A stretch of 64,000 nucleotides of DNA, from assembly GCA_005281725.1 (NCBI GenBank), contig SSBO01000003.1, positions 1,015,396 through 1,079,395 of the forward strand, given 5' to 3'. Both the position numbers and the translations under genes were made by a program. Shown in pieces: positions 53,762-64,000 of this stretch. The stretch is from Wuchereria bancrofti (lineage: Eukaryota; Nematoda; Chromadorea; Rhabditida; Onchocercidae). The number at the start of each line of letters is the position of its first letter. Within the stretch, counting starts at the first letter, position 1. Under the pieces are notes generated by a model. That model was not told the origin of the DNA. It made no database searches and worked only from the letters and a program-made list of their open reading frames with translations.

Positions 53762-56700
53762 ATGATGCGTGAAGGTAGCAAACAAATTGCAATGTCTTCC
53801 GTATTCTACTTTTTGCTGGGAATGGTACTCTTCCTCACATCGTTCGGCATTTTCGGCTTATGCATATTATTGTCGCTTTTGATTGGCCTTATTCTTGGGT
53901 ACTGAACTCATTTCTTATTTCTTCGTTTTTCAAATGTTTACAGTTACCGAATGGTTATTCATATCTTTTTCCTTTCAACTCATCCATTACCTGTACGTGA
54001 AGAATTAATTAATTACAGATGAAACCTAATTTCTTTTAGATTATTTATGAGCCCGTTCAATCGTGGTCAGGAAGTATCGGATGCGTATTTACATGAATTG
54101 AATGAAGTCAGCATGAAATTCAGTTTCTTAGTTGGACGCCAAGGATATTTAGCAAATCGTGGGCGATTCTCCAGGAATGCTTATGAACAGGAGCAGCCCA
54201 TGACGAATTCAGCTACTATCGATGCTATACTTGAGCAAGTGAGAAAATGGCAGAATTTTCTTCAAATGACATTCACGCAGCACATAATTCATCTTGAATA
54301 TCTTTTGCAAGCTACCTGTAATGCAGAAGTCTTTCAACATATCAATAAATAAATTTAAAATTTGTTGATGAATTGATTTATAATTTTTTAAGATGCTGTC
54401 TTATGTAATACGAGACTTCATTGATTCATGGTATAGCAGTTTAACACCGGATCTTCATTTTAAAGAAAGTTTAAAACGATGTGCTAGGCGAACTGTCGCT
54501 GCTTTTTCTCAGTGGCATGTTTTTTTTTCGTGTTTATTGTTATCTATGCGTTAAAAAAATTTTTTTTTCAGTTGTAAAGAAATGAACTGATGTTTCATCA
54601 TATTTCTGGAAATTCACTTTGTATGGCTGAAAATTAGCAATGATTAAGAACTAATTTTGCGTTCATTAGCATTGTTAAGTTTATCAGAGAAAAGATATTT
54701 TGGAATGTGATGCGATTTTATGCCTTTTATCATTTTAGTGTTCAGAAGGTGGATTTTGTGCCTCTTTTAACTCAACACATTGTTGATGATATTGCTTCGC
54801 ATTTCCGCCTGTTTCGGAGAGCCAAGGTGAGCTTCAGTGGTACTGAATCGAATGCTGAAATTAGATGGTTTATCATTTCAAATCCATCTTCTGACATGCT
54901 GCGAACATTCGTTTTCTGAATAAGGAAGGAGTAAGAGTCATAATTAATTAGACTGAACTAGATTTATTTAGCTGCAAAAGATTTTACAGTTCTTTTGCTC
55001 ATTAATACACTGCAGAAATTGATACCATTTCTATCTTCAAAGCCCTATAAACTTATAGTTTAAAAATATAAGAAGATTCTCTATAGACCATAATATAGTT
55101 TCACTACAATTTTATTTCAGGAGCGTGCACAACTTCATTATGGTGAAAACTACACAACAGATGAGTTGGAGACAATGTTTTTTGATTTGGAATTGGAAAT
55201 GGAGAAGTGTTACTGCAGGGATCTTGTTTCCACCTGTTCGCACTATGAAAATGGTATGTTTATTACATTTTCTCAGTCACTGATTGAGGTTTGGTTCTAA
55301 AATAAAGAAAATGTTGTTTCTCTTTCTTTTTAAAGAGGACACTATTTTGCAGCATATTTTCATGACGTCGCCGATATTCTATTATACCTTTTGACACCTG
55401 CTGAAGATTTTCGTTCTCGACCGTTTCGTTTTCTTCTCCGAGAAGTGTATGTTAAACGTATGATGCTACCCCTCTTCGATATGCTTAGTGATCCTGACTT
55501 TATTAATCGCAGCATAATTTGGTTGGTAAGTCGTTTTTTGTTCTTGAAAATCAAATGCTTTTTTTTCTTCAACTACATCAAATGGTCGGAAAGCACTTAT
55601 CCGTTACAGCTTAGTGAAACAAATTTGAAACCAGAAGATTTCATCGCAACACTTGAAACTATTGACAGTGTAAAGGCGCTGGATGCGGTATTGGATTCAC
55701 TTTGTGAGGAAGCAGCTCATCTGCGAACAAAAGATTCTGGTGGTGAACAAGGTCTTGTATTTCTTTACCTAATTTAAGGATATCGACAAGAAATAGTGCG
55801 TGTGGAAGAGAAGCTACCAAAGATGCAAATTTTGTTTGTACTTTTATTCTGGAGTTGTTTTACTTAATAGTTGATTTTTACGCATACAGTTTTTTAAAAA
55901 TTTACTTGTTCCTCCAGGATTTTTGGTGAAGCAGCAACTAGCCAGCATTGAATATGCAATAAATACTATAAAGCGACGAATGGATGCTCTAGCAGCAGCT
56001 GAAGTTGAAAACGGTTTGCAAAAGGTTTTTCTTTTCTTCGTACCAAACAGTATTTTCGCTCCCAAAAATTCCATTTGAATGACTTGTTGAACTTTAACTC
56101 CGAAGTAGTGCATAATAAATGCACTATTTTTTGTTGGTTTTTTCTGTCGTTTGATATTTACAAGTACTGACGACAAATGACTGAACTGAATTTAGACAAC
56201 AAGAAAGCTACCGGTAGGTAATTCATCTGTTGTGCAATTACCAATTCACGTTGTATTATCGAATAATACGGCAGTTATGTATTTCGCTGATTTCCTTGCA
56301 TCTGTTGGTGGACAAGCTTTAATTGATTGTTATTTGGCTGTTGAGGTAAATTATTTATGCAAAATTAAATGTAAGATGAATCTTCAATTATAGAAATTTT
56401 TCCTTGAAAAAGCAGTTTTATGGTCGCAGTAGTAGGCAGGAACGCAATTGCTCTAAATTTTACTTCTATTTTGTTAAAAAAGTTTTTGCAGGGCTTTAAA
56501 GTATCCGTAGAGCATCAGTTACGAGGACTTGCTGTAGGTGAGACTCTTGAAAGTGATGCTTACGAAACAGTTAAGGAGGCTGCCAGTTTTCTTTATCAAC
56601 AATACATATCGCAGGAGGTAACACTTTCACTTCTACTGGATGACTTTGATTTAATCAAGCCTAGAATCAATATTTTATCGCATTATCATTGTATTTGCAC

Positions 56701-59700
56701 TGTATTTATCGCATTATCATTGTATTTGCACTGAGATCACACCCAAGCAACATATTTTATAAATGTCCTAAGTTTTATAAATATTCTGCGTTTTATAAAA
56801 AGTTTGCAATAGTGAAACTTTTTCTTTTGTTCAGGCAGTTACACGGGTCTCATTGGACGATGTTATAGTGAAAAGATTATTAATGCGCATTCGAAGCGAT
56901 GATCCACCTGATATATGGTTCGAACAAGTGCAAGCAAGGATTGTAGATATTTTGCGAACAGTTTGTTTTCCCAAAATTTTTTAATTCTAGGAAACAGTTC
57001 TCTTCTAAGTTCTTGATATTTATTTAATATTTTGGCATTGATTAGATTTTGATTAGACTTCACAAAGTGTTCGACCAATAGCATAACTTTTATTCTGTAA
57101 TTTATCGAAGTCCTAGTTTTAATGGAGCGTAATTTTTTACTGTATTACAGGATGAGCGCTTTTACGATTCTTTCAAGAAAAGTTCGATATATATAAAAAT
57201 GTTAAATGAGCTTGGGCTGAATGAAAACATCAGTTCTCAAACGGCAAATTCGGAATATAACACTGAAAATAATATTAAGTCAATTGTTATACCTACGGCC
57301 TCTAAAACTAAGGTTTTCGTTTTTGACTACTTGTTAGAAGATTGAGATTTGCAAAACTATTACTGTTTGTTAAAACAATTATGTAAATAATTTGTATAGC
57401 AAGCTGAGGTTAGTCAAGTGTTGTAATAAGTCAAACTGAAGTTAATCAAATGTGAAAAGTGTAGCAAGTGTAATAAGTCAAGTTTTATCAGTGTTTTAAT
57501 AAGTAATTAATTATAATTTGGGTCTAATAGTTTAGGAAATTATATAAAATAAACATAAAATCGTCTTATCTTTAAGATTCCAAATGATACCGATGGGTTA
57601 AAGTGTTCACACGTAGGAATGCATGTTGTCGTTGAAACACTTGGTATTGGACAACAAGGGAAGCAGTCTTTTGCTCTTTATAATGTACGCGTTGCACGAA
57701 TTGATACAGCTGGAAAACAGAGTAGCACTTGGAATGTTCTTCGACGATATTCTGATTTTCATACACTGAATTCACTCATACAATCTCGCGTATGTTAAAT
57801 ATTTTATTTCCTAATATTTTAAATGATTAACTAAGGCTTAATTTCATTTTAACACTCTCTAGCTCTGTTCAGAGTTTTTCAGCTAGTGTAAATAATGGAG
57901 AAGGAAGGTTTTTGTTTTCTTATAAAATGCATCATGACAAACACTAAAAGGCTAGAGTATAAGGATCTGTATATTTTGCTTAAATTTATCCTATCTTTGA
58001 TATCCAGAAATCCGCTTGCAAAAGAGTGTAGTTATTTTACACATGTGATTATCCTGCATAGTACAGCATTGCTTCTTTTAATAGAAATTGGTCTGTAATT
58101 AACATTAATAGTTTTTCCACTTGTTTTTAGTTCCCGAAGCTCAGTAATTTGTGTTTCCCAGGGAAAAAGACATTCAATAATTTGGACTCACGTTTTCTCG
58201 AAAAAAGAACGAAGGCGCTCAACAGCTATATGACGGTTTGTTTTCTCTTCTTTTCGTTTTATTTCGAAAATTCTAATTTAATTCAAAATTAAGTTAAAAT
58301 CTTTATGATGGTTGATTAATTGGAAAGGACTCTTTAGCATCAGCTTTTGTATCTTTCATTGATTTCATGTCATCTTTAAAGTATGAATTTAGAGTATCCT
58401 ACAACCATCAGTTCTGGAAGCTAATGCAGATTTAGAAACACTCATATTTGATTTCCTCAGCATGAAGGATTATATCGGCGAGAGGGAAGGTTTCCCCAAA
58501 AAGGTACTACTATTGAGATTTAATAAACTAAGAAGTTTTTTTTTTTTTATGATACAACTCAAACAGTGTTTTAACAGGTTATGAGTGCTGTATTTGAGCC
58601 ACTAAAAAGTGGTGTTCGAGCTTTCGGAAATGTAGTAACAGCTATGCCTGATACGGTTTATGATGGAGTAACTCGTGTAGGTGATGGTATTAATAAAGCT
58701 GCAAAACAGATCATCGATTTTCAACCGACACAGGTATCTGCCAATGTTTAATTATGAGATAACATCTTGAATAAATTTTCGATTCGTTACAAGACTAAAT
58801 AATCAAAAACCTATCTATAGAATCTTAATTTCATAATGTAACTTATTCCTGGATAGTTTATCCAAAATTTCTCTTACATGTTCAGTATTTCTTCTGATTT
58901 GTGAGGAAGTAATTCGTTATATATGATTTTTTGCAGGGTTTAAATGGTCTGTCAAATAAAAAGGATGATTTGAGTCGTGTAGCGGCTGCTTACAATGATC
59001 AGGTAATTATTGTATAAACAACGTCTTTTTAACCACTAATTGATATAAGTCTGTCCATGATAAAAAACTATAAGATTTTTATGAAATGACTTATTACTGA
59101 ATAATACTTTCAAAATATTTCATGTATTGAATTGGCGACATAAATTATTTCAATAAAGAAGCATTTTAGCAGTGGATGGAAAGCATACCCTTACGAGTTC
59201 TTGTACTTTTGATTGGTGAAGTGTTCGGTGTACGTTCTCGAAATGCTTGGTTTCGAAGAAGACTGGTAGCTCTATTAAATCAATTTGTTCATGCAACAAT
59301 GGGTTCTTCGCTGAACCGTAAAATTATTGATATCGTTCAATGGTTAACGTCAAAACAACAAGTTGCTCAATACCTTGTTGCATTCAGGTATAAATACTTT
59401 TGTTGTGCATGTATTCAAGGTTACTAACTGTTACCATTTGAAACTAAAATTAATGTTAAAATTGTGAGAAACTCAGTGGAATACCAAATATTATTGTCAA
59501 TATTGCATAAGTATTTTTTCTTTTTTTTTTGAGGATCTTCATAATTTTTATCTGTTACATATTCGAATTTACAGAAATACACTGTGGCCTGATGGAAAGC
59601 TGGCGGAGAGTAGGATATGTCGTTCAGAAGGTGAACAATTGAGAACACGCGTATTGGCAAGAGCCCAGATGTTGAGCGCTTTACCTGACGAGTTACGACT

Positions 59701-59896
59701 ATTTATAGGCGCCGAGACAACAAATAAAGGGATTGCAAACGTTTCCGAAGTATTTCAAAATAGTCGACTTAATCGGCGTCTACTCTATGTCATATTTGAA
59801 AGACTTCTTGCAAATTTTTTTCCGGACAATCACTTTGAGAAGATTTTTCCCCAATTACATGCAAAAAGTCCGCGTTCAAAGCCTTTCCATGCTTAA
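53762..59896 (+). CDS. SNX13: Sorting nexin 13 (TM-PXA-RGS-PX-nexin C)
   Basis: Nineteen exons: 53762-53898, 54040-54238, 54393-54518, 54746-54826, 55121-55253, 55353-55525, 55610-55751, 55918-56024, 56196-56345, 56492-56617, 56835-56960, 57151-57312, 57577-57789, 58131-58235, 58393-58503, 58578-58733, 58937-59002, 59170-59387 and 59575-59896, giving about 950 residues (human about 960). In order: an N-terminal hydrophobic hairpin (residues about 12-47), PXA (about 75-285; LLYLLTPAEDF and SDPDFINRSIIW), RGS (about 380-505; YFADFLASVGG), PX (about 558-690; RRYSDFH, FPGKKTFNNLD) and nexin C (about 775-925; RNAWFRRRL, NRKIID, ELRLFIGAETTNKGI). It is expected on endosome or ER-contact membranes, binding phosphoinositides. 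Exon 18 could start at 59173 instead. Confidence 0.94.
56674..56733. repeat. Tandem duplication of about 29 bp in an SNX13 intron
   Basis: The block TTTATCGCATTATCATTGTA followed by TTTGCACTG occurs twice in succession, at about 56675 and 56705. Confidence 0.85.
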
Positions 59897-60897
59897 TCTT
59901 CAATCAGCAAATATTTCCTTTTTTATGTTCAAAAAGGAATGTAATATCCAGGTTCATTAGGATTAAAAATATCCACGCATGAAGTTGCTGAATTACAAGC
60001 GTCAGCTTTACTCAAAGAGCTCTAAGCTAATAAAGCGAAAATTCAGTCCATTATTGTGTTAATTCTAGTCATCCATGTCAAATTCTATGTTAGCGAAGGC
60101 AACTTTGTTTAGTGCAAGTTTCAAGATTTACGTAGAAGTCGAACTGTGATAGACGCTCGTCTCATAAGCCTAATTCAGTCAGTTATATTCACGAGGAAGT
60201 CATATTGCAATTTAAAAGGCAATCTAAACAGCATATTGAACGAGACAGGAAGACAAACCTCTTAACCATATCCATGACTACTCATTTTTAGTCGTCGGCC
60301 TCTAAAGTACTCACTCTACTATTTCGTTGATCTCATTGATATGGGTATGTTTGTAAAATTTTATTATATTTATATTGCCTTTATCATTCTGATTTTGTTC
60401 ATCTTACTAGTGATTTTTTGTATTTTTTATTCTTCAGACATATCGATCTTTCCCAGGTGTTGACACCATGTTCTAGGTAGCTATGCCTAAAGAATTTAAT
60501 AAGCGTATAAAACAGTATGGTAATTATTTCACTTCATGTTAATGTCCAAGTTGTTCCGACAGTGAGCTTTATTATAGTGGATTCTTACCATTTTGGTTTA
60601 CTTCGGCTTGCAATATAATCAACAGTTAGACTGGAAAACTAGTTTTGTTAACTTCCAAATAACTCCAGCTCGGAAAAGATTTGGTGGAAAAAAATCTCAC
60701 TTATTTGCAAAGTGGAAGAGGACACACATACGGTGCGGAATATTGTAGTTGCATTAATGGTTTATAACCGAAAGTTCATTAAAAAAAAAAAAAAAAGCAC
60801 TACCCGCTTATGCTTCTGTATAAAAGTTCTTTTCGAACAAAGCCTGATAAAATACTAAATACAAATTATTGTAGAAACAATAGGTGAGGAGTTTCTA
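59897..60897. other. Tail-to-tail intergenic region
   Basis: About 1 kb between the convergent SNX13 and KLHDC2-like genes. No coding exon or repeat is visible apart from a poly-A run at 60780-60796. Confidence 0.6.
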
Positions 60898-63119
60898 TCA
60901 GCACATCTCGAGTATCTCCAACAGTTTGTATTTTTTGAAGTATTCTGTACCCAAATGAAGCGCTTGATAACCTCGAGATAAAACATAACGAGCCCATGCA
61001 AAACGTAGCTGGAAAGGAGCGGGTAACATATCGACTTCTTGTACCACAGGAAATAGAATACCTAAGCAAATCATCGATAACGGAAGCGGTTCCATTCGTT
61101 TTTTCAAGACACCTTTAATTTTAATGTGTTCTTCCAACAACGCATCTGTTCCACCGCACACTAAAATGAAAAACTGAAGTGGAGAAATGTATGGAAATTA
61201 CTTTTATAACACTTTGATTTTAAATATATTTCTGACATTACATTACTGAGTGAAGACACATTATGCGTTCCATTGCATATGCGGAACAAACTAGATATCG
61301 AAAGGAAAATCACGATACCACGAATTTATAAAGCTACTCACGGTTAAGCGTATATAATTTGGATCGTCTAAGCTTAATGTCGAACCAGTTGCACAATTTT
61401 TACGCTGTTAAGAATTTCCGAAAATATGTCCACCTGTACTACAATTACTCAATCAACTAACTATAGCTTTTTATATTAAAAGAAGAAATCAAAATTTGTG
61501 AAGGACAAGAAATCTCACCAAACAGTTGTCCATCAACAATAGCTGCTGTGTGCCATAGTCTGCGGGACTTCGTTTCAAGTCCAGTGTCTACTGCAGTCCA
61601 CGTTCCTAAATAACGCCCAACACAATCTTTCTGTACTTCTACTCTCCAAAAATCAGACAGTGCTCGAGCTCCGTTCGAATATCCACCATAAATCAAAGCC
61701 TGATTTGGAAATAATGCATTGAGTGAACACCATGTTCTACCTTCTGGTTCGTTTATTCCCGTCACATCACTGAAACTTTTATTCTAAAATCCAAAAATGT
61801 GGATTCAGAGAAAAAAAACGTAAAGATTTGACATGAAGCTATTCAGGTTTACATTTGCGTCCAGATGAGGGATGACAGATCAAGCAGGTACAAATCATTT
61901 AGTCGCTGATTTTGACTTCGTCCACCGAAAAGTAGGATACCATTATATCTTTCAAGAAACGTGCATGCAGATGCTGCACGGGCTGAAGGTACCGTTCCTC
62001 CAACTCTAAAAATGATTGGATGATCCGAAAAAGACCAAATTAGTTTCAAAAAACTCTTTTCGAATGTTTCTGACAACCAAGTAAAAAGCTATATATTGAA
62101 TTTTATTAAAATTCTAATCCATAATTCAAAACAAAAATGAAAAAACTGCTGCCATTCCATAAAAAAGGCTTACTTTGCAAGAGTCCAGTTCAACTGTTTC
62201 GTTGGATCAGGATCAAAAATCAGTAATTGGTTATTCCAGTAGAAAGGCCTGGTTTCATCAGCGACAAATTCTCCCACATCTCTCAAATATAGTGCTGGAT
62301 TTGGCATATCGAAAGGGCCCGGTCCATACCCACCAAAGTAGTAACACCTAAAAAAATTAATAATAAATAATACAGAAATAATAAATACTAAATAAAAGAA
62401 ATAAAAAAATAATTAATAATAACAATAATAGCAGTGATAATAATAAATATATAAATAAANTGGCATATCGAAAGGGCCCGGTCCATACCCACCAAAGTAG
62501 TAACACCTAAAAAAATTAATAATAAATAATACAGAAATAATAAATACTAAATAAAAGAAATAAAAAAATAATTAATAATAACAATAATAGCAGTGATAAT
62601 AATAAATATATAAATAAACAAATAAATAAGTAAATAATAAACTAATGATAGTAAAAATTTACAATCTGTTACAGAACATAGAGGTCAGTCCCCTGTCTTA
62701 ATTCAAACCTTGTTTTTATTAAATCCAGACCAGAAAATAAAATCTAAATTACATTTTTGTCTCGATAAGCACGAAACAATATTTACCTTATTGTTTAATT
62801 TGGTGAAACCACATGTAAAGGCTGCATTTATTCCAGTAAAAAAAGTTGGAAGAAATTTCATTATGCTAAGGTGTTAATTTTTCAGCTTCACTGAAAATTA
62901 AAAGCACTACATAATTTTGAACTTGTGCCAAAAAATTCAGCAAATTGATAAATATGATGCAAAACTCTAACTTCTTCTTGTAACACCATCCAGCCATTTT
63001 ATCTCGAGGTGTTGGTATGAGGCTCTCATCGTTAGTGACAACCAGTGACCAACGTTCTTGTACTAAATCCAGTACGTACATTGCCGATGACTGGCCTTCC
63101 AAGATATTATTAGGAGTTG
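60898..63119 (-). CDS. KLHDC2: Kelch-repeat protein of the KLHDC2/KLHDC1 type (5' end not found)
   Basis: Five phase-consistent exons on the minus strand: 62972-63119, 62174-62347, 61853-62005, 61519-61769 and 60898-61160, coding for about 328 residues. Kelch blades are visible: MYVLDLVQERW, PRDKMAGWCYKKK with YYFGGYGPGPFD, PSARAASA with LLFGGRSQNQRLNDLYLLDL, GRTWCSLNALF with IYGGYSNGARALSDFW, SRRLWHTAAI, and CGGTDALLEEH. The order and spacing fit KLHDC2, a substrate receptor of CUL2 E3 ligases that recognises C-terminal degrons. The first one or two kelch blades should lie upstream. No exon for them was found in 63120-64000, so they are probably beyond the right edge. An assembly duplication overlaps exon 62174-62347. 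Confidence 0.85.
62302..62618. repeat. 158-bp exact duplication on both sides of a single N
   Basis: Bases 62302-62459 recur at 62461-62618, separated by one N. The copy includes the first 46 nt (gene sense) of a kelch exon and its acceptor, followed by ATAA-rich sequence. Most likely an assembly join, not a real repeat. Confidence 0.9.
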
Positions 63120-64000
63120 CTGCAAATTTTTGTGAACAATTATATAAAGCTTATATGTAATGGTAAGCATTATAATTTGATGACTTTAGAAGATTAATTT
63201 ATTGAGTATAAAGTCAAAAAATGCTGTATAAAATATCATGCAACACTTAATCGTGGCAAAAATGACATGAATGGGGAAGTCAATGGACATCACTATCTTC
63301 ATAATTTAATGTGCTATGTTTCAATATGAATTGAAATATCCCGCCCTCAAAGAATGAATCAAGGAATTTAAATAACCAACAACTACTAAGTATCCACTGA
63401 TTCAACACCAAGTTGATAATAATGAGTGAGTGATGTTTAGTCAATTGATATATAAACACAAAAGCAGGATGGCTACCTAAAACTGCTCAATTTGGTTTTA
63501 TAGAGATCACCTATCTATTGCAACAAGGACAGAGTATCAAATACAAAACAAAAAGCAGTCGTTTTATTTATTCCTATTTTAATTTTTGCTATTGTACCAT
63601 TACATTTTTCGATCCAGCATATCCAAATCCTAAGTTTGAAATACCACGGTCCCAATAAAAGCTACTGCATAGTACATGCAATTTAAAACTAAAAATACTT
63701 TTAAAATTATAATCCTTCATGTAAATCATAATTCACAGAGACGAAATATCAACTAAAATTTCAATAATTCTCGTAAGTATTGATTCATGCTGATTGCAGC
63801 GGCGGTATTTACCTTTCTCTTCAGGATGATACCATTATTGAGATGTAATTATTTGATGAACTAGAAGATTACACCATGAAAAACGCATCAGTCCTTCTGA
63901 AGTTCTAATTTTTAGGACAAAAAATTATGTCAATTTAATTACACCTTGAACGAAACGTCTCAAAGTAAGCTTATTTTTGCATGTTGCATTACATGAATTT
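63120..64000. other. Probable intron or upstream region of the kelch gene
   Basis: About 880 bp without a recognisable exon. The kelch gene opens in phase 1 at 63119, so this is probably intron leading to an exon outside the window. Confidence 0.5.

Overview
The window is nuclear DNA of a nematode, most like a spirurid or filarial worm. It is strongly AT-rich. Genes are cut into short exons (about 25-320 nt) by introns of roughly 50-700 nt with TTTCAG- or TTTTAG-type acceptors, and several start codons sit just after an orphan acceptor, as expected for spliced-leader trans-splicing. No bacterial or viral genes were recognised. Runs of N at 40412-40432 and 62460 show that it is draft assembly.

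Layout. 1-758: 5' end of an ANKRD13C-type ankyrin gene (minus). 759-7641: gene-poor DNA with microsatellites and one possible orphan exon. 7642-12730: an SLC17-like major facilitator transporter (minus). 15485-18080 and 19547-21398: two tandem CDK1-type kinases (minus) with identical intron positions; the downstream copy is diverged. 22763-24178: CISD/mitoNEET Fe-S protein (minus). 24685-26786: METTL1 tRNA m7G methyltransferase (minus). 28296-31549: HSPA13/Stch chaperone (minus). 32728-36356: divergent PPP-family phosphatase (plus). 38301-39177: cysteine-rich membrane protein (minus). 40792-41990: SDHD (minus). 42225-46019: methionine-synthase-reductase-like protein without an FMN domain (plus). 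46265-48901: BTB-domain protein (minus). 49372-52231: fructosamine-3-kinase (minus). 53762-59896: SNX13 (plus). 60898-63119: KLHDC2-type kelch protein (minus, 5' end not seen).

Most genes are conserved housekeeping genes and there is no single pathway. Two themes recur. Cell-cycle control is represented by the CDK1 pair. Mitochondrial and redox metabolism is represented by SDHD, CISD and the MTRR-like reductase. SDHD and the MTRR-like gene are head to head, with 234 bp between start codons, and may share a promoter.

The most notable items are the CDK1 paralogue, which lacks the inhibitory tyrosine and has a changed PSTAIRE helix, and the MTRR-like protein, which has lost its FMN domain and several NADPH-site residues. 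Exon boundaries were placed by hand from splice signals, reading phase and remembered family alignments. They fit phase throughout, but no search or transcript data were available.
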